A stretch of 64,000 nucleotides of DNA from Pieris napi. Its lineage: Eukaryota > Arthropoda > Insecta > Lepidoptera > Pieridae. Positions 1 through 12,968 of the stretch are shown here, piece after piece; the first letter of the stretch is position 1; each line of letters starts with the position of its first letter. The stretch is from NCBI RefSeq assembly GCF_905475465.1, contig NC_062253.1:310001-374000 (forward strand), written 5' to 3'. A model generated the notes under the pieces. That model was not told the DNA's origin. It searched no databases and was given only the letters and a program-made list of their open reading frames with translations. A program made the position numbers and the translations under genes.

Positions 1-48
1 TATCTTTCTATACCAGTGTTAATTTTTATTGCAGGGTCATTGTATTGC

Positions 49-335
49 AGTGTTGGCCTAGTAGCTTGAGAGTGCGACTCTTATCTCTGATGTCGTAGGT
101 TCGAACCCCGGCTGTGCAGCAGTGGACTGTATCCATTACCACTTAACATTCGCTCGAATGGTGAAGGAAAAACATGGTAAGGAAACCGACTTGCCTTAGA
201 CCCAAAAAGTCGACGGCGTGTGTCAGACAGAGGAGGCTGATCACCTACTTGCCAATTACATTGAATAATGATCATGAAACAGATACAGAAATTTGAGGTC
301 CAGACCTAAAAAAGTTATAGCGCCACTGATTTATT
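49..335 (+). repeat. tRNA-derived SINE-like repeat, family B, fullest copy
   Basis: A-box-like TGGCCTAGTAGCTTGAG at about 53-69 and B-box GGTTCGAACCC at 98-108 mark a pol III promoter of tRNA type. A body ending near GTTATAGCGCCACTG follows. Related copies lie at 7969-8118 (-), 18148-18350 (+), 39056-39223 (+) and 62393-62497 (-). Assignment to SINEs rests on the two boxes and the dispersed copies. Confidence 0.75.
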
Positions 336-1859
336 TATTTTTTAATGCAGTATACTATCTGTAGTCAGATATTTATTTGTCGTATTAATAACAATATTTT
401 GACTTGACTACAAATAATCCGGCGCCCTCACACTCTCCGCTTCGACTCTCCCTCCCACGTGTAACTCAAACCTGAGATGGAATGTATACTCGCCTTTTAA
501 TAAATTTTAAAAGCTTTTATCTGAAAACAAATATTTTACGATTATCAGAATCGCAGACTCGATAAAAAAAGGCTATAACACGGGAAACTTTTAATCAAGA
601 TTAAGTCTTCGAAAGCTGTACAAAATCTGGCAGCGGCGCATATTATTACGTTTCGGGCTATTCAATTTCTAGCCGGCTCTTTGCGCGGAACTTTATCACG
701 GGGCAATACAATCTAATTTCGATTGGACCACACCGAGATTACCCCAACTTGTTAGGGTAAAAGGGGCTTCGGAACATCGGCTTTATTTTCATACTTCAGT
801 CGACATTTATTTATTGAAGCTCTTATTCGTAGACGGTTAAGGGCGAGTATTCTCGGCTCGTTCGCATTTGTGTACATTATCTCGGCAGCCGGTGTCAACT
901 TTTAATTGAAGTTTCCGAGTTGGGCGACAACTGTATCCAAACCGCAACAACGCTAATTGAAATTTTAATAATTACGCTTCCGTCGAAACGCGCCCCGTTG
1001 GTCGCGTAATAATTGTGCTGATTAATTATATAAAGATACGGCAAAATTTTGTTTCGCAAATATATAAACAACGCAAAAAAAAAACACTTCTAGTTTCAAG
1101 AGGCGCAATCTGCACTAGCTTCAATATCAATAACAAAGCGTAAACACTCGAACAAAACATAAGATCCACTTACAGCATCGCGATTTAGCGCGGGTCCGTT
1201 TAGCGGTTCAACGCACCGCGTGACACCCGCGCGCGGGCGAGCGATCTACCGGGGGTTAAGCCGGGGGACGGGGGCTGCGGGGTGAGGCCGGGGGAGTTTA
1301 TCACCTCCAACGATCCGCGGAATAAGGACGTTTTATACGCTCATCCGGATGTCAGATGGTGAGAGAATTATTACTGCAAACGGTGTCCGTGTCAAGAGTC
1401 AAGCCCGCGACTTGCGATTCTCATCGTGCCTTATGAATTGTTGTCAACACATATTTTACGTAATGTTGGTACAGATTTAATTTTGGTAACGCTAGAATGT
1501 TTTAAATAGAAATTACTTTTAACTATATATATAAAAAGTAATTGTTTCCAATGTCGTAAGTATCTTAATGTCTAGAAAATAACGAAATTTTTTAAACTTT
1601 TACTTGTATTATGGATTAAATTGCAAAATACGGTTCTACCTAGATTTCAAAACGCTATCGCTTATGTGTTGCGCCTTATTTTGCGGGTAAGTCGGGGATG
1701 CGCGCGCACGTCGCGAGCGAGGGTAACAACGTGATTTTTATTTAAATGAGACCCTGAGATTAGGGCGATCATGTGAAATCATTTCTTATTTAAATATAGA
1801 ATCCACGAGCTTTTATCCCTCGGGGAAAACTTTCCTTTCGATAAGGAAATCTACCAAGT
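336..1859. other. No gene seen
   Basis: AT-rich, with one GC- and CpG-rich patch at about 1190-1330 (G-runs around 1250-1300) that has no open frame of note. It could be a regulatory island; nothing supports more. Confidence 0.5.
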
Positions 1860-2075
1860 TAGTTATTTTTATATTATTCCTGTACAATGATAGAATATAT
1901 GCGAAATAATTAAATGTTATTTCGCTATAAAACAAATGAATGCAACGTAACAGTTGAAGAGAGTGCCTACGCCTGGCTATTCTCTCGGGGCGTAACTCCG
2001 ACGATTTAGAAAATAGCCACACTTATAAAACTAACAAAGCCTGCGTGAGCAAAATGTACAGCCTTGGCTCGTACA
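1860..2075. repeat. Dispersed repeat, family D, copy 1
   Basis: About 210 bp shared in direct orientation with 14425-14640. Both contain GAAATAATTAAATGTTA, GAAGAGAGTGCCTAC, TTCTCTCGGGGCGTAACTC and an ATAGCCAC(A/G)CTTATAAAAC block. Class unknown. Confidence 0.65.
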
Positions 2076-3239
2076 GATGTGATAGTAAATAGTAAAACAA
2101 GAGTCATAATAAACGCAAACTCAATATGAGATGAAGGACAGACTTTTAATACGCATGAACTGCGATGTGTATCACGAGAAGTGTCAAATGAAAAAATAGA
2201 AAACACAAAACGCGCGTCCCTCTAATTGAACTGTCAGAAAATATGCCAAAAGAATTACAGCCGTGATAGATATCGTATCGTGTGTCGTGCATCAATCACT
2301 ATTCTGTATTGGTTGTGTAGACTCATTTAGACTTCAAAGGGAGAGTTTTACTATGTGTCTACAGTAGGTAATAATCTGTGTTTATTTTGGATAAGGAACA
2401 AGACCTTTGAATTCTTTCCTCATTATACAAAGACCGGTAAAATCAGTAAAATGTTTTAATAAAATTCACTGACTTTACCTTTATGAAGAATTCACATATT
2501 TTAGTACAATAAGTGATAGACATAATATTAATACTAGAAATAATGATACAATTGTTCAACCGTTAGCCAAAGCCATTTTACAATTAATTAGCCAAAGTAC
2601 AAACATATTTTATGTGGCATATTAACATATTAAAACTAAATGAAGGAAATTTTTTTTATATGCACTTTGAAAACAAGCTTATTACAAATTAGAGGATTAT
2701 ATTCAAGATAAAAAATGCTTGGAAACATACTGCATTTTAGTATAATAGTTTTTTTTAGTAAGTATGGAGTTTCTTGCCCATTCTTCTCCATATGAAACTA
2801 CCTTTTAGAAGGGGCAACTAGAGACATTTTTTTATTAAATATTTTTAACTTGTATTTTTGACTTTCAAAAGTGAAGAAATCAAATTCATAGATTAAAGCT
2901 TTACACGGATAACATCTAAAGTCAAGCCCCAAGACAACCCGAGCCGTAAATTCAAACGTAGTGCGGGACGTCTTTGGCGAGGGTTCGTAGTTCACATTCA
3001 TTCATCACGCGTTGTCAGCAGCAACCTCGCAGAAGCCTAATTGAGCATTTAGCCCACCGCGAAGTGTAGAGAAAGATTACTTAGGGGAAGGCTCTGATGA
3101 CATGACAATCCGAAACTGGGATCACCAAACCAAACTAACTTATCAGCTAGATTAAATTTCATAATACTCTGCGCAACGTATATTTATAAACTGGTTAAGG
3201 ATATAAATTTTAATAGGTTAATAGCTCAATCTTTCATGT
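2076..3239. other. No gene seen
   Basis: AT-rich, short chance frames only. Confidence 0.5.
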
Positions 3240-3453
3240 GGATCATAGTGTAATGGTTGCAGCCCCTAACAAACGTTGTATAAAACAAAAAACTTCTTTT
3301 TCTTTTCAGTTCTTCTCTTGCGTTCTACGCCATTGATTTGGCAGTAAATGTAAAATTGGAAGCATTTCATATACATATAGTATTTCTTTTTTGACGTTCA
3401 TAAGTGTACATTGTGTTACCTATATGAATAAATGATTTTATACTTTGACTTTT
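3240..3453 (+). repeat. CR1/Zenon-like LINE 3' tail
   Basis: Contains CAGTTCTTCTCTTGCGTTCT, CATAAGTGTACATTGTG and ends TATGAATAAATGATTTTATA, a tail shared with 38478-38622 (-), 52245-52565, 56400-56615 and 44306-44372. At 52245 the tail follows a coding remnant, which ties it to a LINE. Confidence 0.65.
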
Positions 3454-4220
3454 CAAGAAATTAACTTTGCCTTTTAAAACAACGATTCGGATTTAAGTTT
3501 TTTATTTTCTTCATTTTTAATAAGGCGCTAATAAAGATTGGAGTAACCAAAGGGCGATGGAGCGTTCTATTCTTCGGTTGAAACTTAAAGTTAAAAACTG
3601 TGCAATACGAAGCCTTACAAACAACAAACATCGCAACACATTTTAAAAAGTTGAAACGGAAATAGGCCGGTCTCGTTACCCAATTACTTGGAATATCCCA
3701 GCGAGAAGACGGAACAAAATGGATAGCGGGGAAGAATTGGAAATTGGTGGTGAGGATGAGACACAAGTGGAAGAATTTGGAGCCTCCTCCAAATTCATGA
3801 CATGTGGACACACATGGACTTAATCAACTATTTTGTCAATTAAAAGCTGAAAATATTCTTTACCCCACAAATAGAGAACTAGCGGAAGCTTTTAAAACTT
3901 CAAATACATGCGAGGCATGGAGGCAAGACAAATCCATTTCTACTGACATATGAGTTTGTGTAAATAATCGTCCCAGCATGGCTAGGTGTGCACAGCTTTC
4001 CGGATCATTTGTAAGGTCACATACCGACCTGACGGCTCCCGTCCGCCCTCCATTAACTTGTCACTTAGGGGCTTAACGGGATGACCGATCACCTGCGCGA
4101 CGTTATCGATAAGATACCGGTTTTTAGCAGAAGATTTAATCATATCGTGTAGACGAAATACCAGTGCTAAATATGAATAGTTATTATTTTGGTAGATGAA
4201 ACACGTGGTGGTACACATAC

Positions 4221-4278
4221 CTGGGTGGGGGTAGTAAGGCGCCCCGGCGCTCATCGGATGCGGCGCCCGGTACTCCAT
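4221..4278 (-). CDS. Short coding exon, probable first coding exon of a second minus-strand gene
   Basis: ATG at 4278 in a good context (GTGATGG), with an in-frame TGA six bases upstream, opens 19 codons (M-E-Y-R-A-P-H-P-M-S-A-G-A-P-Y-Y-P-H-P). The exon ends at a strong donor CCAG|GTATGT in phase 1. Rich Y, P, H and A content is common at the N-termini of transcription regulators. Downstream exons would lie to the left, largely outside the window. Alternatively it is a late exon of the cysteine-module gene: an AG at 4281-4282 would join exon 15 in phase (G|TG), but that site lacks a pyrimidine tract. The gene is not identified. Confidence 0.4.
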
Positions 4279-4281
4279 CAC

Positions 4282-7200
4282 TCACTATTCACGCACACAT
4301 CACCTCACCGATATCAAGTGTCATCTATCGATTAATCAAACACCGCACTACAGTCTGATATGAGCAATTCATCGGTATCATTTTATCCAAGTGTTTTTTT
4401 AACTTCACGAATAGCCGTTATTTTCACGTACACAGTAATAGCTGTAATTCTTTGTTTTGTACGATAAATATCAGAAATCTAGAAAAAAATCAATGACAAA
4501 ATGTGTCGATAATATTCTATTTACACGATGAAGGTTAAGTGATGTAACCATATAAACCACGTTATCGATAATACGGTTTTCGCGACATCCTCAGTTCTTT
4601 GTCCTGTCGCCGGTGATTTAATACCTTTCTGTCGTCGGCCCCTACTCGACGTTTGCCCTGACAATATTATGTTACAAAGGGCTTATAAATAATTACGTGA
4701 GCCGCATCCGCGAGGCAATTGTATTTATTCATTGGAAATTCATAGGGAATTTATGAAATTCAAAATATCAGTAATCAGAATTTTTTAATTATGTTTTCTA
4801 AAACATTTCAAACAATTTCAATGTAGTTTATTGCCTTACTCCCATTTTATCCTAGAAACGTGTTGTTTATGTCAACATCGCGATTCTAAATTGACTCCCA
4901 AAGCAGAGTGGAACACTAATATTATTATAATTATATCATGTATTTGCATAATTTAAACAACATTAATTTTAACCTTCCTTAATTAAACGCTACATTGTAA
5001 ATGAACAGCCTTTTAAGGTATGAACATCCTTTATAAATCTTTGCCAAAAACGGACCGTACGAATAAAATGAAGCAATTTTTGGGGGCGAATAGCGGGAGC
5101 CAGCGTACACAGAAAAAAGGCTTTCGCAAATTAACAAAACGACCAAAAACACTGGACTGCCCGGCTTTTAGACATAATGCGATAAATCGAGTCTGCACGT
5201 AAAGATTTCTAAGCCATTTTGTTGCTTTTGATTTTACATACTAAACTAATTACCATCCTGAATACTTAAAACGCCAAGAAACGCATTTGAATGTGAAAGA
5301 AAGCCAACTAAAAATATAGGCTTAAATGCGATTAACAGAGCACTTAAAGCGCTTCAGTGGTTATTCAAACAAGAAAGAGTATGAGTGCGGCTGTGTATTT
5401 GCACTCGCTTTAAGCGGCGTTAAGTGACAAATCCTCGGGGATAGCGGAATGAAACTCGCTAATGGAAGCGTATACGGGATCAGTTATAATTACGTACTCA
5501 GCGCTCGTAAACCACACAGCTTATCTAATAATGCAGATATTGAAACAGACTATAATTCCTTTTATGAGCAAAATTATGGAAAAGAAAATTGGTTTGTTCG
5601 AGTACAATAAGTGAATGAACGTTGTTTTAAACAAAATGTTTTAGGAAATCATTTAAAATAGTTTAATTAATAAAAAAAGTTTTTAAGCGATTACAATTCG
5701 CGCGTAAATGGTAGTCTATTTTAAAATGCATTCAGCTGTCGATCTATCTCGATAAATAATTAATGAGACAATTCTCGACTTCGCTACAGCTATTTCATGA
5801 AAATAATATTGAAATTAAATAATAATGGTTAATAAAATACTTAAGATGCTAATGTATTATGAAAAGTATTAAAAAGTTTATCGTAAAAATCAGATTTATT
5901 TTCATTTAGTTACCTATTCGTTCAACTTTAACTTTGACGACGCAAGAATTTGTCAATCACATAAAATCGTATATATCGATAGCAAAATCACATCACTACA
6001 AATTGCGACAAGCGATATACGACCGCACACAACGTCACGACGCTTTCAACTGACAACTATGTAAACGGTCCCACTTCGGGGCGCTTGCGCGGCATTCGCC
6101 ACTTCTCACAGGCAAATATAAGCCCAACGACCCACCAATAAGGCAACATTTCACTTGGAGCAAATAGCAGCCACCTGTACAAGTGTGCACGGCCGGAAGT
6201 CCACGATGCACTGTCATTTCCACTCTTCCACATTGCTTCCCTTATAAAATTGCGATTTGCCCCGCACCGGCGAAATGATTACGCGGGGGATAAATAACGC
6301 CCCATCGATACATGTTTACGTAAGTCTGGATTAACGGGTCGTTATCGGGTGCATGATTAAGTGGCGAATTAATATAATTGAATATAAATACTCTTTCAAT
6401 AAAAATATATTGTTAAATCAACAAAAATAAATCCTATAGGGCATTTTAATAGTGACGTCGAAAGGCAAATACCGGAATTGAATGAGCGGCGTAAATAAGT
6501 TACGAGGGATATCAACGCGACGCGGCCGGCCATTTACACCAACCCACCGACTGTTGCGTATGTGCAGGGATAGATTTAGTGATGCGCTTATACATCGACA
6601 ATTGTACAACCGTTACTCATATTAAATCAATCAAAAATCACCAATTTAAAGTTACCAACAAGTTCTTTTGTTGCTAACCAAATGTTATATATTTCAAATA
6701 AAATAGATTTATGTATATTCTAAAAGTCAAGTGATATCAAAACCATCGACAAATGCAACAGCTAATACATCACTAGTAACTCTGAACTCCCCCAGCGAGA
6801 CAGCCGACACGGCATGCATCATAGACACAATTTATTTATACTATTGCGCGCTGTTTTCACTTACAAATTGCTGAAATCAATACACTACGTTACGCGAGCA
6901 AAATTGGCATTAACTATTTGCATTTGCTTGTTGTTGTATGCGGTTAAAGAATCTATATATTATGTAGTAGATGATCTGCAATTGAATGACGCAGAACAAA
7001 GGCAATGCCGATATTTGAATGGCCTTGTAGCAATGAGGGGTAGCTCTATCTCGGCATGGCTACACAGTGTAGACAAACACAAGTACTTGAGCCGTGTAAG
7101 CTACAGATCCCTACTAACCACTTCGTTCGGCGCAAGCGCCCTATACTCGATGTAGAACTACGAACGAATAGACTTTAACCAAACCCAAAACACGATTTAT

Positions 7201-7339
7201 TAAAATGTTGTATGTAATAAATCATCAGCAATATCATATAACTTTATTTCGGTTTTGACATAGTTCGCACTAAGTATCTGAATCAGAGAGTTTCATTAAA
7301 TTTTATTTAGTCGAGTTGTTCGGATACCATATATAAAAC
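4282..7339. other. No gene seen
   Basis: AT-rich with scattered short frames lacking domains, splice support or repeat partners. If the exon at 4221-4278 starts a gene, its promoter should be in the first few hundred bases here. Confidence 0.5.
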
Positions 7340-7541
7340 CTGCAGCTGAGTTTCGTCCGTCATTTCACAACTGAGCGTTTTTTTAAGGCAGTTTTTGCGA
7401 GCACCACTTTGTGGTACCAGCTCACCAAAGTAATTCCGAATCAATTCTTAAAGGCACTTGCGAGCTCTCTAGCATTGAGTGTCCATGGGCGGCGGTTTCC
7501 CTTAACAGGTGAGTCTCCTGGCCGTTTCTTCCCTTGTCTAT
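7340..7541 (-). repeat. Dispersed repeat, family A copy (reverse)
   Basis: Reverse copy of a family of about 300 bp whose consensus includes GGAGGCTCATCTGATGTT, a GATACCGCCGCC block and an AACGACGG(A/C)CGT block. Six other copies were found in this window. The class (SINE or MITE) is not settled from the sequence. Confidence 0.65.
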
Positions 7542-7968
7542 GACTAACGAACGACGTCGCACACGCAAAACCAACTTCAGTATACAAATAAACTGCATGG
7601 AAAAATACAACTAATAAATCACAAAAAACACATGAGCATTATATAGAGTTGGTTAAATATAGGATTGAATATTAGTCTATGGGTTCAAAGCTCTACACTC
7701 GGGGAGTCGGAGTATAGACGGGGTGTGATTGCATTAACCGTTCGCCCCCGCACTAATCACACTACACGCTATACAGCGTGTTCCGCACTCGTCCAACTGT
7801 AATGGAAGGGTTGGACAACTATATGTACTTTTAACGCTTATAAATTAATGTCAAATTTGTCAAAGATAAGAAAAGTAGCGGCTCATTTGGAACACGGAGC
7901 TTTTCTCATCGTTTTGCGTGTGTAATTGCGCATAATAAAAAATAAAAATACAGTGGCAATAAAACCTT

Positions 7969-8118
7969 TTTAGGTCTGGGCCTCAGATCTTCTGTATCAG
8001 ATTGATTGATCATGATATTTTGGCAATCTAATAGGCAAATAGGTGATCAACCTTCACCGTTCGAGCGAATGTTAAATGCGCACATAGAAGTAAAGTCCAT
8101 TGGTGCAAAGCCGGATAA
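7969..8118 (-). repeat. SINE-like repeat, family B copy
   Basis: In reverse orientation it matches the body of the copy at 49-335: the CGTTCGAGCGAATGTTAAATG segment and the TAGGTGATCA segment are shared. The copy is truncated at its 5' (pol III promoter) end, near 8118. Confidence 0.65.
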
Positions 8119-11100
8119 TACCCTCCTTTTTAAACTCGGTCTATGAGTTATTCTCACCCTACGTGAGCCGGTCATTTGGTCACTCGGTGTCATCCCGCCC
8201 CCTTATGGTGGCCATTAATTGCTGTATTAACGCTCTGCTTGTCTTACTGTGGCCTATTATTCGCATCACTGATCTCAATTGCCTCGACGTATAACCAGAA
8301 CTGCCATGACCAGTATATATATATATATATATATATATTGTTTTAAAGGAATTTCCGATAATATATAGATTATGAGTCATGTCTGGTCATATCCGTGATA
8401 GACATAGACATAACATTTATAACAAACAAAAACACACACACATCAACACACAAAATAAGAATAATCAAAGAAAAAAATAAAATGAGAGATATCGAAAACA
8501 ATAAAAAAAAATCCCTTTTCCCATTCGGTTCGTCTCAAGAATGTAATGCGTGTGTGCTGTGGCTGTAATTGGCCCTGGCTCAGCATTATGCTGAGGAGCA
8601 GAATGTTTCACAGCGCTGGTCATTCTGCCAGAGACCACATCATCTAGATTGCGCCTCAGTCGTAAAAAAAGGAATGTAATAAATACTTAGTAAAAAATAA
8701 ATAAATAATAAAAGTTACCAGTGTACGTGATACTCCTCTGATCTTTCAGAGTAACATTTAGTTCGAAAAGAGATAAAATTAAATAAAAACAAAACATATT
8801 TTTTTCCGCCAAATTATCGCAAATCGATTCAATTAGTCGTTAAAAAAGTTACCCTTATAATGCTAGGGGACAAAGTTGATTGGAGTATTAGGCTAAGTTC
8901 ACACTTGAACAATTCAACAATACACGTTTGTAAAGCAGACAAAGGTGCGCCTAGAAACCTTTTTTTTGTCATAGAAAAGGGTCATCTTGCAGTTGTCCCA
9001 ATAATACAATCGTTTTCAGTTCTTATGATGAAATTGAATCTCACAGTTCTACTAGAACGTCTCCATCCCTTTGAGAAATAAGCTTTTAAGCGCCCTAAAT
9101 GTGTAAACGATAATTCGATTCACAATACGATAAAGTTTCGAGACAGCTTTGTGTACATAGCGTTACAACCCAAGTCTCTGATGTAATAAAGCGTCCTATT
9201 GAAGGTCGTGATTTTAATTTGAGATTCACGTTCCGTCTTACACAACAAAACTTCGTTCAAAAGTAATAATTCCCTCGCAGTTATTTAATTTAATATTTAC
9301 GCTCTCAATCCTGCATTTATCTATTATTAATATCTCATCTATTAAGTGTAGTGATCTATGTATAGACAATCTCGACTGGTGCCCTATCGGCCGCACTGCT
9401 GTCGCGCCTGCGCATTGCACTTCCCGTTTCCATACTTACACGGGATGAAATACTACAAGATTGATAAAAAACAATTATAAAAATATATAGATTCATGTCA
9501 CATAATAATAATGTATTAATAATTTATTCAAGCAGATATTCAAGTTTTAGTTTTTGTTATTTTTTTAATTTGCTTGTTTTATTTTATCGATTGATAGCTT
9601 GCTTATGTTCTAATATAATTGATGTGTATGTGTTAAATAAAATTTGTTATGACATACTTTCTTGTATAATTTTATGCATACACGTTGTATTAGAACTTTT
9701 AAATAAATAAAAAAAATCATAAAATTAATAAGTAGCGTCCATTTCAATAACCCATCACAAAGTTATATGTTAAACAGTACAAACCAGATACGATTTCTTA
9801 AAATTTTCAAAAGAAACAACGAAAACGCGTTCCTTAGCGACCCCAGAGTACTCATAAAGCCAGGTACTACCGTTTTTAAACAAGGCCACACACTCCAACA
9901 TACGCCTTACAACTCTCATGTTACGGGCTATAATAATTCAGCAAACACAAGTTTAATACACTCGAGAACATAATGATCCACATTCAAAGCCTTACTCCCA
10001 GTGAATAAGGACTACGATCGCTTCATCCGTTCGCTGTAATGTACGACACATGTCCATTTTAGTACTTTTCAGGAGTTTCGAATGTTTGCGGTCGATTTAT
10101 AGAAAACGCAGCGCAATTTACAACTTATTTCTAACGTAATACAGGTCGTTTTAGAACGCTCGTGTTGACATTTACTTACAGCTTTCTGATATTAAGTATG
10201 ACTTACAAGAGTGAGATTGTAAAAATAGAATTAGGGAGGCGTTTCTTTGCGTTGGGGTCGATGAAATTATTTCAGTTTATCGGGTAGGAAATACTTATGA
10301 TGCCGGAAATTTTGGGTAACATTTTCGTTTAGTAAGCATACCAGGCTTTCAAATGTCAAGAATGAACTATTTTACCATGTTGATGCCCTAAGCCAAAAGT
10401 CAAGGATATGAAGTCGTAACAGTCGAAAGTGGAGTGTGAAGTGAAGTGGAAGATATTCTCATCCGCATATAAAGTACGGTTCGTTTAAAAGGAAAAACAC
10501 ATAATCGCGTGAGCACACGGGCGAAGGGATACGTGATCCCGACGCGGTGTCAATCGAGACCCCTCACCTCTAGGGCTGTCTCATTCCGTCTGCCCCATAT
10601 TGGCATGAGTTTTTCAATTCATTACAAAATATTGGTAAATAACATTGAAAATTGAACATACTAATATAATAGGAACGGCCATATTTTATAGCTATGGATC
10701 ACTCTTCTAAAAATAGTTCTGTTTACAGTAAAAACATACACACAAATCACGCTGCTTAAAGCCTGCATTTAAGAAATGTAGTCTCAGTGGCAAATCACAA
10801 CACGATGTTTTGACAACCCTGACACAAGCCGTCCCCCTCGTAAGCGTCTGGCTGGTGGAGACGGTAAAAAGCGCGTCCCCCAGGACCCCCACCATTAGCC
10901 CCTCTCCCGGGTGAATAATTCAAGTTGGCCAATAAAGCAGAACCCAAGAGCAAACATCCGCCCTCGAGAGATAAGTGTAAAAATAAAACTACACAAATTC
11001 AAGAGCAGCCTCTAAAATAATTTTTAGATCATATATTAACACATCCTAATAAGAAACATTTTATTTATTCATTTACAGTAAGCCATTACGATATTGGCAA

Positions 11101-11187
11101 AAAAAAAAAATATTATATATTAATATAAGATATATTCGCTATTGTGAACTCACTCTGCGAACATATGCGGACCGCATTCAGCCCTGC
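8119..11187. other. No gene seen
   Basis: Apart from the TA microsatellite, only AT-rich sequence. A GC-richer segment at 10500-10590 and another near 10860-10920 have no supportable frame. Confidence 0.5.
8313..8338. repeat. (TA)n microsatellite
   Basis: About 13 uninterrupted TA units. Probably variable between individuals. Confidence 0.95.
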
Positions 11188-11420
11188 GATTCTGTAACTC
11201 ACTTTTCGAACTCACACAGCGATTTTCGCATCGGCGGTCGCTCTGAAATCAGTCGTAAAGCAGTCATTTTATGATTTGGCATTCTGAAAAGGTGGTAGCC
11301 TGTAGTTTATTGTTTATCAGAATGCCAAATCATAAAATGACTGCTTTACGACTGATTTGAGAGCGACCGCCGATGCGAAAACCGCAGTGTGAGTTCGAAA
11401 AGTGAGTTACAGAATCCCAG
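11188..11420. mobile_element. Hairpin MITE with about 100-bp arms
   Basis: Arms 11188-11289 and 11319-11420 are inverted copies with few differences, for example CAGAATGCCAAATCATAAAA against its exact complement. The loop is about 29 bases. Non-coding; it would form a strong stem in single strand or RNA. Confidence 0.85.
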
Positions 11421-11937
11421 GGCAGTAGGCGCAACGTCTTTGCTAACGGATATCTGTGCAACAGATTATTTTTTATTTTTATTTTATTTTATCAGTAATC
11501 CAAAACACGCTCCCGCACACGACTTGCTCCCTACTTGCACAAAACGCGTTGAGTCGTAAACACGAGACGGCTAATACCATTCCACAGAGAACTCAGTCGC
11601 TAACAAAACGTCTCGTGCACGCACTGGTTATTACGAACGTACGTCATTGTTTTTGGTATAAGAAACAATCAAGTTAGTAATTAAATTCTGTCAAGTCATT
11701 GCTTTTAAAATTACAAGTACACATTCATAATTCCAGAACCGCCAATAATTCTTTAGGCAAGATCCGCAGTCCCTTTGACGTACCTTGCTCAGAGACACGT
11801 AAACAAATGTCATTCTGAAATTATTTTATACATGCACTGTCATTGTCGATTCCACTAATCTATGCTGTGTTGTGTCATGTGGCTGACGTATAAAATATTT
11901 AATTAATCTTGTTTTTGAAGTGATAAGTTCTCATGAG

Positions 11938-12225
11938 AGGATTAACCGCTTCGTTACGTAACGCGTTACGGCGCCAGTGTATCTAGCTTCCTTTTCTCTC
12001 ACGCATATGGCAGCGGTAGCCGTATTTCGGACAGACGCTTTTCCCTCTCTCTACTCAGTGTTTAGTGTGCATTAGACATTTACTGTTAGAGTAACAGTGA
12101 GCATATAACTCCAAACTATCACCTTTTCGAAAGTGATTATAACAAATATATATACAGAATGAAATAGTTCAACTTAGATTAGTTTAGGTATCGGGCGTCC
12201 TGAGACGCACACATTTTGTTCATTT
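11938..12225. repeat. Dispersed repeat, family F, copy 1
   Basis: Shares with 30597-30867 the 20-base block AACCGCTTCGTTACGTAACG and its continuation, the TTCTCTCACGCAT(A)A block, and the end TAGTTCAACTTAGATTAGTT. The centre ACGTAACGCGTTACG is a CpG-rich near-palindrome. Class unknown. Confidence 0.7.
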
Positions 12226-12711
12226 TAATTCATTCAACTCCACATAGCGTTTTACATACATTTTTTATTCAGATAACTCTCAACAACATTATTTGTCATT
12301 CTAGCAAATAGCCTATGCGCTAGAAAAGACTGTCGGAGGTCAAAGGTCGATTTTCTGATCGACCAGATTCCAGGACCATCATGAGATAAATCAATGTAAG
12401 AAAACGAATTCCCTTAAAATGTTACTGCTAGCTTCTAGGCAATGCAGCAAAAGCGTTATCGCGGAGCTAATAACAATTAATTAGAGAGTGTTTCAATTGG
12501 ATTCCCGCGAGGTGAAGTATCAAGAGAGCTGGCGTTCTGCCAACACTATCTCATTACACGCAGATCTCCCCGCCTCGGAACTAGAGCCCGATCAATTTTA
12601 TTGCGCTGTATTGTGTATAATGTAAGAATTTGAACAATATTTTAGTTTTAAACTTCTCATTAGACAATTCGTTAATGGACGAAGTATCGAGAGATAAAAT
12701 ATAGCTTTATT

Positions 12712-12968
12712 TTAATAGAACAGGGGGCAAACGGGCAGGAGGCTCATCTGATGTTAACTGATACCGCCGCCTATGGACATTCTCAATGCCAGACGGCTTG
12801 CAAATGGTTTGGAAGCCCTCTGTTCTTGAAGAAACCTAAGTAGAATTGTTTTGGAAATACTTCAGTGGGCCGCTGGTAACACATAGTGGAGGTGCGCGGC
12901 AAAAACAGCCATAAAAAACGGTCAGTTGTTAAACGACGGACGTCGAGGTGATACGGGAACAACTTTAA
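12712..12968 (+). repeat. Dispersed repeat, family A copy
   Basis: Contains the GGAGGCTCATCTGATGTT and GATACCGCCGCC blocks, TACTTCAGTGGGCCGCTGG, and the AACGACGGACGTCGAGGTGA end block. Similar copies at 24344, 34495, 44124, 47552, 54084 and 7340. Confidence 0.75.

Noticed and set aside
49..130. Possible tRNA gene
   Set aside because: A and B boxes are present, but the sequence cannot fold as a full cloverleaf and belongs to a dispersed SINE-like family.
3461..3811. 116-codon minus-strand frame next to a LINE tail
   Set aside because: No conserved motif; no transcript signals; composition suggests chance.
10490..10590. GC-rich segment as a last exon of the cysteine-module gene
   Set aside because: In the required phase it closes after a few codons and the acceptor is poor.
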